NCBI GenBank assembly: GCA_016302435.1
Contig: JAEDNQ010000146.1
Span: 1-5,521 of the forward strand
DNA from: Bacteroidaceae bacterium
GTDB taxonomy: Bacteria; Bacteroidota; Bacteroidia; Bacteroidales; Bacteroidaceae
Length of the DNA: 5,521 nucleotides
Reading direction: 5' to 3'
In this document: piece by piece, positions 1 to 5,520 of the stretch
How the letters are laid out: each line of letters begins with the position of its first letter
Numbering within the stretch: the first letter of the stretch is position 1
Notes under the pieces: generated by a model
Told to the model about the DNA's origin: nothing
What the model saw: only the letters and a program-made list of their open reading frames with translations
Databases searched by the model: none
Position numbers and translations under genes: made by a program

Positions 1-54
1 CTCGTGACCCCATGCGTGACAGGCATGTATTCTAACCTACTGAACTAACGCACC
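1..54 (-). tRNA. tRNA-Asp (anticodon GTC), 3' part cut off by window edge
   Basis: This is the 5' 54 nt of a second tRNA-Asp gene. It is identical, base for base, to positions 145-198 of the complete copy. The acceptor 5' strand, D arm, anticodon arm (GTC anticodon complementary to 18-20) and variable region are present. The 3' half of the T arm, the acceptor 3' strand and the discriminator lie beyond base 1. It follows the intact copy after a 70-nt spacer (55-124) with no promoter-like sequence of its own, so it is probably processed from the same transcript. The truncation is an effect of the window edge and is not evidence of a pseudogene. Confidence 0.93.
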
Positions 55-124
55 AAATGTTTGTATTGTGTTCCTTTGCTCCTCTCTTGTGGCCTTGGAG
101 CGTGCCTGTTGTTTTTGCGGTAGG

Positions 125-198
125 CGGTGCGTACGAGACTCGAACTCGTGACCCCATGCGTGACAGGCATGTATTCTAACCTACTGAACTAACGCACC
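125..198 (-). tRNA. tRNA-Asp (anticodon GTC)
   Basis: This is a complete 74-nt tRNA cloverleaf on the minus strand. The acceptor stem GGTGCGT/ACGCACC has 7 bp. The D arm is GTTC/GAAT. The anticodon stem CATGC/GCATG encloses the loop CTGTCAC with anticodon GTC (complement of 162-164). The T arm ACGAG/CTCGT encloses TTCGAGT. The discriminator is G73, a known identity element for aspartyl-tRNA synthetase, and the body resembles E. coli tRNA-Asp. The 3' CCA is not encoded: the DNA reads CCT after the discriminator, so CCA must be added by nucleotidyltransferase. It decodes GAC/GAU. It is the first gene of a tandem pair and lies about 70 nt downstream of a consensus Bacteroidota promoter. Confidence 0.97.
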
Positions 199-276
199 AG
201 TTTTCCGTTGCTTTTAAAAAGACTTCCCTTTTAGCTTGTTTTGAAGCTCTGTGGGGTTGTTTCTCATTTGCGAGTG

Positions 277-307
277 CAAAGGTACGACTTTTTGCGAAAC
301 TGACAAA
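277..307 (-). promoter_or_regulatory. Bacteroidota-type promoter for the tRNA-Asp pair
   Basis: Read on the minus strand, TTTG (307-304) is followed after exactly 19 nt by TACCTTTG (284-277). This is a full match to the Bacteroidota primary-sigma consensus TTTG-N19-21-TAnnTTTG. Transcription should begin a few bases past 277, giving a leader of about 70 nt before the mature tRNA 5' end at 198. The bases just after the -7 element (CACTCG) are the same as those at the rpsA promoter. Confidence 0.85.
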
Positions 308-451
308 GGGTTTTGAGTTTTTTTTTATCGTTGAGGTTAAAAATAGTATGATTTAATCCATGATGAAGGTGATTCGGCATAATTTTTGAGCTTAAACAAT
401 GGTTGGGGATAGAAATTTATATCAAAACTCGCTGTTGCAAAATGCAGACAA
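308..451. other. AT-rich intergenic stretch with no recognisable gene
   Basis: This lies between the tRNA promoter and the terminator of the peptidase unit, inside the 384-bp gene-free interval 199-582. It contains a long T run (about 317-326). I see no convincing open reading frame, RNA fold, promoter or repeat on either strand. It appears to be spacer. The remaining part of the interval, 482-582, is the 3' untranslated region of the C1B peptidase gene and holds only a small AAAAACGTTTTT palindrome (570-581) overlapping the end of the gene. Confidence 0.6.
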
Positions 452-481
452 AAAGGCATCCCCAGGAGTAGGGATGCCTTT
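450..481 (-). terminator. Rho-independent terminator after the C1B peptidase gene
   Basis: An 11-bp perfect stem joins 452-462 to 471-481 (minus strand AAAGGCATCCC/GGGATGCCTTT) with an 8-nt loop. On the minus strand it runs straight into T5 (454-450), the classical intrinsic terminator form. On the plus strand the tail is only TTTC, so termination is better in the minus direction. It lies about 100 nt past the stop codon of the C1B peptidase gene. It ends the peptidase transcript before the tRNA promoter at 277-307. Confidence 0.85.
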
Positions 482-582
482 CTGCTGACGATGGGATTTT
501 GTATATGTGCAGACGTTTATCTTCATGGCATGGCTCGATTGATTTCGGCTCTGCTTGCTTTGTTGGAAGAAAAACGTTTTTT

Positions 583-1764
583 TTACTTTATGCCCAGTTT
601 CTTAGCGATATTCTTAGGAATGGCATTCTTGTGTATGAGGATGTTCATGGTCTTATAGGCTACGAATGCCTTTGAAGCGTACCATACACCCTTATACTTG
701 AAGTCTGTGCCCCAAGAGTTCTTCACCATGAAATACTCTTTGCCGTTCTGATCCTTGGCTATACCATAGATGAGCATGCCGTGGTCGTCAGTAGTCTCCC
801 AGTTGTCATAGGCCTCCTGGCGCATCTCCTGTGTCACCTCAATCTCAGGCATAGGACGAGAGGTGCTGGCTGTGCGTGCGTCCACCTTGGCTGACGGGCC
901 AAACCAGTGAGCATAGTCTGAGCCATTCTCTTCCTTCAAGCGTTGAATGTCTGGGCAAACAGCTACGCCCTGGCGAGAGAAACCGTTCTCAGACACGTCA
1001 GCACCCCATGCGAAGGTGTAGCCATTCTGTACGGCACTGTACATTACATCCATAAACTCGTTGAGCGGAAGGTTGTATGAAGAAGCCCAGCGCCAGTTGT
1101 CCTGCACCTCGATGATGAAGCTCTCGTAGAATGGGTGGTGGGTGAAGGATGTGAGGCTAACATAGTCATCGGGGTTGATGCCAGTAGAGGCAAGGTATGA
1201 CTGGGGTGTGTAGGTCTTACCTTTGTATGTGAACTCCTGAGGGCACTCACCGAGGTATGTGTCGATGGTGGAATTGATGGCCTTGAACCATACGGGAGAG
1301 AGTTTCTTCTGGGTGCCTTTTGCTACAGCCGCCACTTGGGGCTCGAGAATAGAGAAGAACTCAGTGAAGTTAGCGAGTGTGTCGCCATAGAGAGTGCCTG
1401 GCAGAGGCATGGCTTCCTCGGGAATGATACCGTAGTTCTTCATGCAGTATACGCAGTCGTAGAAAGAGCCGCCCTGGCTGAAGCTGATGTCGCCATGAGT
1501 ACGAACGGCAGCCTTTGCTCGGTCTTCGTATGTCTTGTGAGCAAGAAACATCTCAGAGAAGTCATACTCGCCCTTGCCCATGCGGATAAGTTCTGCCTCA
1601 AAGAAGCCAAGAGAACTATATGCCCAGCATGTGCCTGAACGGTTCTGATTCTTTGTTGATGTCACTGGGTTTGCTTTCACCACTGTGAAGGTGAAACCGT
1701 CTTCCTGAGCGAAAAGTGGGGCCGACACTGCAAGGAGTGCTGCCAAAATTAGATTTTTCTTCAT
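583..1764 (-). CDS. Secreted C1B cysteine peptidase (PepC/bleomycin-hydrolase-like)
   Basis: This 393-aa protein is a papain-fold peptidase of the C1B branch (aminopeptidase C/bleomycin hydrolase), expected to cleave peptides, classically from the N-terminus. Residues 1-19 form a signal peptide: KK, a hydrophobic Leu/Ala core, then LFA before Gln20. No lipobox cysteine is present, so the mature enzyme should be soluble and exported to the periplasm or beyond. Catalytic elements are all visible: oxyanion Gln40, nucleophile Cys46 in GTCWAYS, His328 in DDHGM, and Asn349 in VKNSWGT. The central block with TSFTHHPFYESF (about 205-216), DNWRW and YNLPL is typical of C1B rather than ordinary papains. 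The mature length of about 374 aa is clearly shorter than the usual 440-450 aa of cytoplasmic PepC. The C-terminus is KKLGIK. In characterised C1B enzymes the C-terminal residues enter the active site and impose aminopeptidase activity, so specificity here is uncertain. The start at 1764 is supported by the signal peptide; no Shine-Dalgarno sequence precedes it, as usual in Bacteroidota. It is the last gene before the 450-481 terminator and is probably co-transcribed with the upstream pepP-like gene. Confidence 0.9.
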   Translation of the reverse strand: MKKNLILAALLAVSAPLFAQEDGFTFTVVKANPVTSTKNQNRSGTCWAYSSLGFFEAELIRMGKGEYDFSEMFLAHKTYEDRAKAAVRTHGDISFSQGGSFYDCVYCMKNYGIIPEEAMPLPGTLYGDTLANFTEFFSILEPQVAAVAKGTQKKLSPVWFKAINSTIDTYLGECPQEFTYKGKTYTPQSYLASTGINPDDYVSLTSFTHHPFYESFIIEVQDNWRWASSYNLPLNEFMDVMYSAVQNGYTFAWGADVSENGFSRQGVAVCPDIQRLKEENGSDYAHWFGPSAKVDARTASTSRPMPEIEVTQEMRQEAYDNWETTDDHGMLIYGIAKDQNGKEYFMVKNSWGTDFKYKGVWYASKAFVAYKTMNILIHKNAIPKNIAKKLGIK

Positions 1765-1834
1765 TGTGTATGGGGATTTTTATGGGTTTTTTATTGGGGA
1801 GTGAGGAACGTTGTTATCGTTGGGGACGAAAATT

Positions 1835-1900
1835 GCGTTCGTTACGTTATTTTTGTTATTTACGTTATTTACGTTATTTACGTTATTTTCGTTCTTTACG
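1835..1900. repeat. 9-bp tandem repeat (ACGTTATTT) in the spacer between the two peptidase genes
   Basis: Plus-strand units ACGTTATTT occur at 1844-1852, 1862-1870, 1871-1879 and 1880-1888. A degenerate unit TTGTTATTT sits at 1853-1861, and decayed units flank them (GCGTTCGTT 1835-1843, TCGTTCTTT 1889-1897). The minus-strand unit is AAATAACGT. The tract lies entirely in the 143-bp spacer between the M24 and C1B genes, so it would be transcribed but not translated. The 9-bp period means a plus-strand frame reads a YLR-type peptide repeat by chance. Perfect adjacent units suggest replication slippage. No function is known to me. Confidence 0.85.
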
Positions 1901-1907
1901 ATGGTCT

Positions 1908-3302
1908 CTATCTATTATTGATAAACTCTTCGAGTTCGTCTATGTGGTATGGGATGATCTTGTCGCTGATAGTGCGGCAGCCGTCAGAGGTGATGATGAT
2001 GTCGTCCTCAAGACGTACTCCGCCGAAGTTGCGGTAGGCATCGAGAGCGTCGTAGTTGATGAAGTCCTTGTGCATGCCCTGGCTCTTCCAGAGGTCGATG
2101 AGGTGAGGGATGAAGTAGATGCCAGGCTCTACAGTCATGACGAAGCCTTCCTGCATGCGGCGTCCGCAGCGGAGACAGTTGAGGCCAAACTGTGTGGATG
2201 GTTGCACTTCCTCGTCAAAACCTACGTAGTTCTGACCGAGGCCTTCCATGTCGTGGACATCCATACCCATCATGTGGCCCAGTCCGTGAGGCATGAACAT
2301 GGCGTGCGCTCCAGCCTTCACAGCTTCGTCTGTGTCGCCCTTCATGAGTCCGATGGCTTTGAGGTGGTCGGTGATGATGCGGCAAGCTCCGAGGTGCATG
2401 TCGAGCCATTTTACTCCAGGCTTAGCATTCTCAATGACCCAGTCGTGCGCCTTCTCTACAGCGAGGTATATCTCTCGTTGCTGCTGAGTGAAGTGACCTG
2501 AGATAGGAGTGACACGCGTGTTGTCCGAGCAGTAGTTCTCGTTGCTCTCGGCTCCAGCGTCGCAGAGCATGAGTCGTCCTGCCTCCATGGGTGTGTGGCT
2601 TGGGTATCCGTGCTGTATCTCGCCGTGCATGGATAGGATAGACTGGAAAGAGTATCTGTCTCCGAGGCTCATGGCAATGCCTTCGATGACTCCAGCTATG
2701 TATTTCTCTGTCACGCCTGGGGCGCATAGCTTCTGTGCAGTAGTGTGCATCATGTATCCTATCTGTGCAGCCTTTTCCAGTTCCTCCACCTCCTCAGGCT
2801 TCTTCACGGCCCTCATGTCCACGATGGCCTTGATGAGCTTCACAGATGCCTTCTCCTTGCTCTGCAGAGGGTGTATGCCCACGAGGTCAGAGAGCTGTAT
2901 CATCAGGTCGTGGCGACACTGAGGCACAAAGTGGATGGTCTGTCCCTTTGCCATGGCGCTGTCAATGAGAACTTTGAGCTGAGCCATAGGAGCAGACTGG
3001 GCCACACCTACCTGCTCAGCGAGGTCGCTGACTGAAGGCACATAGCCAAACCATATAATGTCGTCGATGTCGATGTCGTCACCGAAGATGTATTCCTTGT
3101 CGTTGTCAACATCTATGACACCCACCAATCCCTCTCTCTTTTGTCCGAAGAAATACAGGAAGCAGCTGTCTTGGCGGAAACGGTATGTGTTGCCTGGATA
3201 ATTGTTGGGCGAATCATTGTTGCCGAATAGAAGGATAAGACCCTCTCCCATGCGCTGCTTGAGTTCAGCGCGGCGTTGGATGTAAATTTCTTTTGCAAAC
3301 AT
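1908..3302 (-). CDS. pepP: Xaa-Pro aminopeptidase (M24B metallopeptidase)
   Basis: This 464-aa cytoplasmic enzyme should remove an N-terminal residue preceding proline, using a dinuclear metal centre (Mn2+ in the well-studied E. coli homologue). An aminopeptidase-P N-terminal domain covers about residues 4-145 (RRAEL, LFGNND, YRFRQDSCFLYFFG). A pita-bread M24 catalytic domain covers about 175-450. All five metal ligands are visible: Asp248 (LCDAGAE), Asp260 (SDNTR), His343 (HGLGHMMGMDVHD), Glu392 (VEPGIY) and Glu432 (VRLEDD). Active-site histidines 339 and 350 are also kept, so it should be active. Length is close to E. coli PepP (441 aa), with modest extra sequence between Glu392 and Glu432. 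There is no signal peptide. The start at 3302 fits the N-terminal domain and leaves a leader of nearly 60 nt after the promoter at 3367-3398; no Shine-Dalgarno sequence is present. The C1B peptidase gene follows 143 bp downstream with no terminator between. Prolidase is a less likely reading given the N-terminal domain type. Confidence 0.95.
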   Translation of the reverse strand: MFAKEIYIQRRAELKQRMGEGLILLFGNNDSPNNYPGNTYRFRQDSCFLYFFGQKREGLVGVIDVDNDKEYIFGDDIDIDDIIWFGYVPSVSDLAEQVGVAQSAPMAQLKVLIDSAMAKGQTIHFVPQCRHDLMIQLSDLVGIHPLQSKEKASVKLIKAIVDMRAVKKPEEVEELEKAAQIGYMMHTTAQKLCAPGVTEKYIAGVIEGIAMSLGDRYSFQSILSMHGEIQHGYPSHTPMEAGRLMLCDAGAESNENYCSDNTRVTPISGHFTQQQREIYLAVEKAHDWVIENAKPGVKWLDMHLGACRIITDHLKAIGLMKGDTDEAVKAGAHAMFMPHGLGHMMGMDVHDMEGLGQNYVGFDEEVQPSTQFGLNCLRCGRRMQEGFVMTVEPGIYFIPHLIDLWKSQGMHKDFINYDALDAYRNFGGVRLEDDIIITSDGCRTISDKIIPYHIDELEEFINNR

Positions 3303-3366
3303 ATAGCTCTGTCTTTGTTAGGTTATGTTAGTCAATAATAAATGTGCCATTTTCTTTAACACGTGG

Positions 3367-3398
3367 CAAAGTTAGCTTATTTCTGCCGAATAAACAAG
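3367..3398 (-). promoter_or_regulatory. Bacteroidota-type promoter for the peptidase unit
   Basis: On the minus strand a full -7 match TAACTTTG (3374-3367) is preceded, after 20 nt, by CTTG (3398-3395), one mismatch from the TTTG -33 consensus. It sits just upstream of the pepP-like gene and just downstream of the rpsA terminator, so it probably starts the two-peptidase transcript. The predicted 5' leader is a little under 60 nt. Confidence 0.7.
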
Positions 3399-3457
3399 AG
3401 TAAAGCGTATTTTCTTTTAATATTTCGACAAAAATTACGATTCAGCACAAAACAATT

Positions 3458-3487
3458 AGGGGAACATCCCAATTGAGAAGTTCCCCT
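3458..3487 (-). terminator. Hairpin terminator after rpsA
   Basis: An 8-bp stem pairs 3458-3465 with 3480-3487 (AGGGGAAC/GTTCCCCT). On the minus-strand RNA it continues past one U-U mismatch with four more pairs, one of them G-U, to an AAUU tetraloop. The same G-U position would be an A-C mismatch on the plus strand, which favours the minus strand as the working one. The tail is AATTGTTTTG, imperfect but T-rich. It lies 40-70 nt beyond the rpsA stop and upstream of the next promoter. Confidence 0.7.
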
Positions 3488-3526
3488 ATGCGAAATATGT
3501 CTATCGGCTTTTGATGTCAGGAGATA

Positions 3527-5314
3527 TTACTTCTCCATCTGAGCCTTGAGAGCTGCGAGAGCGTCGATGTCGCCGAGAGAAGTAGAAGCAGCCACGTTCT
3601 TTATAGTTGGAGTCTGCTCCTTCTGTGGGCGGTTAGCCTTCTTGGCTGCTGAATCAGCCTTCTTAGCGGCCTTAGCCTCTGCACGAGCTACATCTTCGAA
3701 GATGCGTGAGTGAGAAACGATGATGCGCTTAGCCTCCTTGTTGAACTCGATGACCTTGAACTCAAGAGTCTCGCCTAGCTGAGCCTGGCTGCCATCCTCC
3801 TTCACGAGGTGCTTAGGAGTAGCGAAGCCTTCTACGCCATCTTCGAGAGCCACAACAGCGCCCTTGTCGAGAATTTCAGTGATTTTGCCTGTGTGTACAG
3901 TGTCCTGAGCGAATGTTGTCTCGAAGTTGTCCCATGGGTTATCCTCGAGCTGTTTGTGGCCGAGAGAGAGACGGCGGTTGTCCTTGTCGATGTCGAGCAC
4001 CTGAACGTCAATCATCTCGCCCACCTTAGTGAACTCTGATGGGTGCTTAACCTTCTTAGTCCAAGAGAGGTCAGAGATGTGGATGAGTCCGTCAACTCCT
4101 TCCTCTACCTCCACGAACACACCGAAGTTAGTGAAGTTACGCACCTTGGCAGTGTGCTTGCTGCCTACAGGGTACTTCTCTTCGATGTTCTCCCATGGGT
4201 CAGCCTTGAGCTGCTTGATGCCGAGAGACATCTTGCGCTCCTCGCGGTCGAGAGTGAGGATGACAGCGTCTACCTCGTCGCCCACCTTCATGAACTCCTG
4301 AGCTGAGTGGAGGTGTGCGCTCCATGACATCTCAGACACGTGGATGAGACCTTCAACACCTGGAGCTATCTCGATGAATGCTCCGTAGTCAGCCATAACG
4401 ACAACCTTGCCGTGTACCTTGTCGCCCACCTTGAGGTCAGCAGAGAGAGCATCCCATGGGTGTGGAGTGAGCTGCTTGAGACCGAGAGCGATGCGCTTCT
4501 TCTCGTCGTCGAAGTCGAGGATAACGACATTGATCTTCTGGTCGAGCTCAACGATTTCCTTAGGATCGCTTACGCGGCCCCAAGAGAGGTCAGTGATGTG
4601 GATGAGACCGTCCACGCCGCCGAGGTCGATGAATACGCCGTAGTTAGTGATGTTCTTGACAGTACCCTCGAGAATCTGTCCCTTTTCGAGCTTAGAGATG
4701 ATTTCCTTCTTCTGCTGCTCGAGCTCAGCCTCGATGAGAGCCTTGTGGCTGACAACAACGTTGCGGAACTCCTGATTGATCTTGACAATCTTGAACTCCA
4801 TGTTCTTGCCAACGAATGTATCGTAGTCGCGGATAGGTTTAACGTCAATCTGTGAACCTGGGAGGAATGCCTCAGTGCCGAGCACGTCGACAATCATACC
4901 GCCCTTAGTGCGGCACTTAACGAAGCCTGTAACGACCTCATTGCTTTCGAGGGCAGCGTTGACACGCTCCCAAGAGCGGCTCTGGCGTGCCTTCTTGTGA
5001 GAGAGGATGAGCTGTCCCTTCTTGTCTTCCTGGTTCTCGATGTACACCTCTACAGTGTCTCCCACCTTGAGGTCTGGAGCGTAGCGGAACTCGCTGCGTG
5101 CGATGATGCCCTCGCTCTTGTAGCCAATGTTGACAACAACCTCACGGTCGTTGATGGCTGTAACAGTACCATCTACCACCTCGTTGTCGTTAACATTGTT
5201 GAGAGTGCCTTCGTAGGCTGCTTTCTGAGCGGCTTTGTCTGAAGCGCTCACGCCGTCGTTCTCGAATGCATCCCAATCGAAATCTACCAGCGGATTAATT
5301 TCTTTAATTGCCAT
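3527..5314 (-). CDS. rpsA: 30S ribosomal protein S1
   Basis: This 595-aa protein is ribosomal protein S1, the RNA-binding 30S subunit protein that captures mRNA for initiation. That role may matter more in Bacteroidota, where Shine-Dalgarno pairing is little used. Six S1 (OB-fold) domains are visible at about residues 46-107, 126-192, 213-281, 298-368, 385-455 and 472-538. Domains 3-5 are the most canonical (YGVFIDL/YGAFIEI/FGVFVEV; GLIHISDLSW-type strands) and show an 87-residue period, with Trp287, Trp374 and Trp461 in matching PW motifs. Domains 1, 2 and 6 are more divergent, as in E. coli S1 (557 aa). The N-terminus carries an acidic/aromatic segment (about 10-20). The C-terminus adds a Lys/Ala-rich linker (about 541-570) and a short terminal segment (SLGDIDALAALKAQMEK). 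The start at 5314 follows an A-rich leader with no Shine-Dalgarno sequence. The gene has its own promoter and terminator, so it looks monocistronic. S1 autoregulates its translation in E. coli; whether it does here is unknown. Confidence 0.98.
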   Translation of the reverse strand: MAIKEINPLVDFDWDAFENDGVSASDKAAQKAAYEGTLNNVNDNEVVDGTVTAINDREVVVNIGYKSEGIIARSEFRYAPDLKVGDTVEVYIENQEDKKGQLILSHKKARQSRSWERVNAALESNEVVTGFVKCRTKGGMIVDVLGTEAFLPGSQIDVKPIRDYDTFVGKNMEFKIVKINQEFRNVVVSHKALIEAELEQQKKEIISKLEKGQILEGTVKNITNYGVFIDLGGVDGLIHITDLSWGRVSDPKEIVELDQKINVVILDFDDEKKRIALGLKQLTPHPWDALSADLKVGDKVHGKVVVMADYGAFIEIAPGVEGLIHVSEMSWSAHLHSAQEFMKVGDEVDAVILTLDREERKMSLGIKQLKADPWENIEEKYPVGSKHTAKVRNFTNFGVFVEVEEGVDGLIHISDLSWTKKVKHPSEFTKVGEMIDVQVLDIDKDNRRLSLGHKQLEDNPWDNFETTFAQDTVHTGKITEILDKGAVVALEDGVEGFATPKHLVKEDGSQAQLGETLEFKVIEFNKEAKRIIVSHSRIFEDVARAEAKAAKKADSAAKKANRPQKEQTPTIKNVAASTSLGDIDALAALKAQMEK

Positions 5315-5420
5315 AAATGATTTAAAAAAGTTGTTTGTTTGTTTAATTAATAAAGTTAGACATTATGTTGATAAAATCTAAAACTCTTGTTCGCCTGAGC
5401 CTGTAGCTCGCACAAAACGA
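5315..5420 (-). promoter_or_regulatory. Long A/U-rich 5' leader of rpsA
   Basis: About 100 nt separate the predicted transcription start from the rpsA ATG. The leader is A/U-rich near the start codon, with a CAAA-type short repeat (minus strand of about 5329-5342), a TTAATTAA palindrome (5343-5350) and a run of A/T before ATG. There is no Shine-Dalgarno sequence. A small GAGC/GCTC hairpin (5397-5400 with 5406-5409) is possible near the 5' end. Unstructured A/U-rich leaders suit S1-dependent initiation and could allow autoregulation, but that is inference. Confidence 0.45.
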
Positions 5421-5423
5421 GTG

Positions 5424-5454
5424 CAAAGTTAGTGGTTTTCCGACAATTGACAAA
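5424..5454 (-). promoter_or_regulatory. Bacteroidota-type promoter for rpsA
   Basis: On the minus strand TTTG (5454-5451) is followed after exactly 19 nt by TAACTTTG (5431-5424), a full match to the Bacteroidota consensus. Transcription should start a few bases past 5424. The sequence CTTTGCACTCG spanning the end of the -7 element and the expected start (5428-5418) is identical to that at the tRNA-Asp promoter (281-271). Confidence 0.85.
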
Positions 5455-5488
5455 ATATTATTGAAGATTTTTTGAGCAGAGATGCCTG

Positions 5489-5520
5489 TTTTGCCATGTT
5501 CAGTGCAGATTTTGCCATGT
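5489..5520. repeat. Direct repeat TTTTGCCATGT, two copies 21 bp apart
   Basis: The 11-mer TTTTGCCATGT occurs at 5489-5499 and 5510-5520 on the plus strand. The start-to-start distance is 21 bp, close to two helical turns, and CAGTGCAGA-like sequence fills the gap. It lies about 35 bp upstream of the rpsA -33 element and touches the window edge, so more copies may follow. It could be a regulator binding site, an intergenic repeat family member, or the end of a larger repeat. Confidence 0.7.

Noticed and set aside
1..198. Integration (att) site in the duplicated tRNA-Asp
   Set aside because: Partial tRNA duplicates can mark integrated elements. Here the left copy starts at its intact 5' end and is cut only by the window edge, and no integrase or foreign gene is nearby.
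570..581. AAAAACGTTTTT palindrome as a second terminator
   Set aside because: It has no loop-forming centre or GC-rich stem, and it overlaps the start of the 3' region by the stop codon. The 450-481 hairpin is a much better terminator.
1336..1638. Plus-strand open frame of 100 codons
   Set aside because: It is a shadow of the C1B peptidase gene, including the region encoding the catalytic cysteine. There is no signal of its own.
1835..1900. CRISPR-like or origin (DnaA-box) array
   Set aside because: The units are 9 bp with no spacers, so this is not CRISPR. ACGTTATTT does not match the DnaA-box consensus TTATNCACA.
1716..2501. Plus-strand open frame of 261 codons with a YLRYLRYLR-like stretch
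   Set aside because: It is antisense to the clearly functional M24 peptidase gene. Its peptide repeat is just the 9-bp DNA repeat read in frame, and the rest has no recognisable domain.
4340..4855. Plus-strand open frame of 171 codons
   Set aside because: It lies wholly antisense to rpsA and has a composition rich in Leu, Val, Asp and Glu, as expected from the complement of S1-domain codons. It has no promoter or independent coding evidence.
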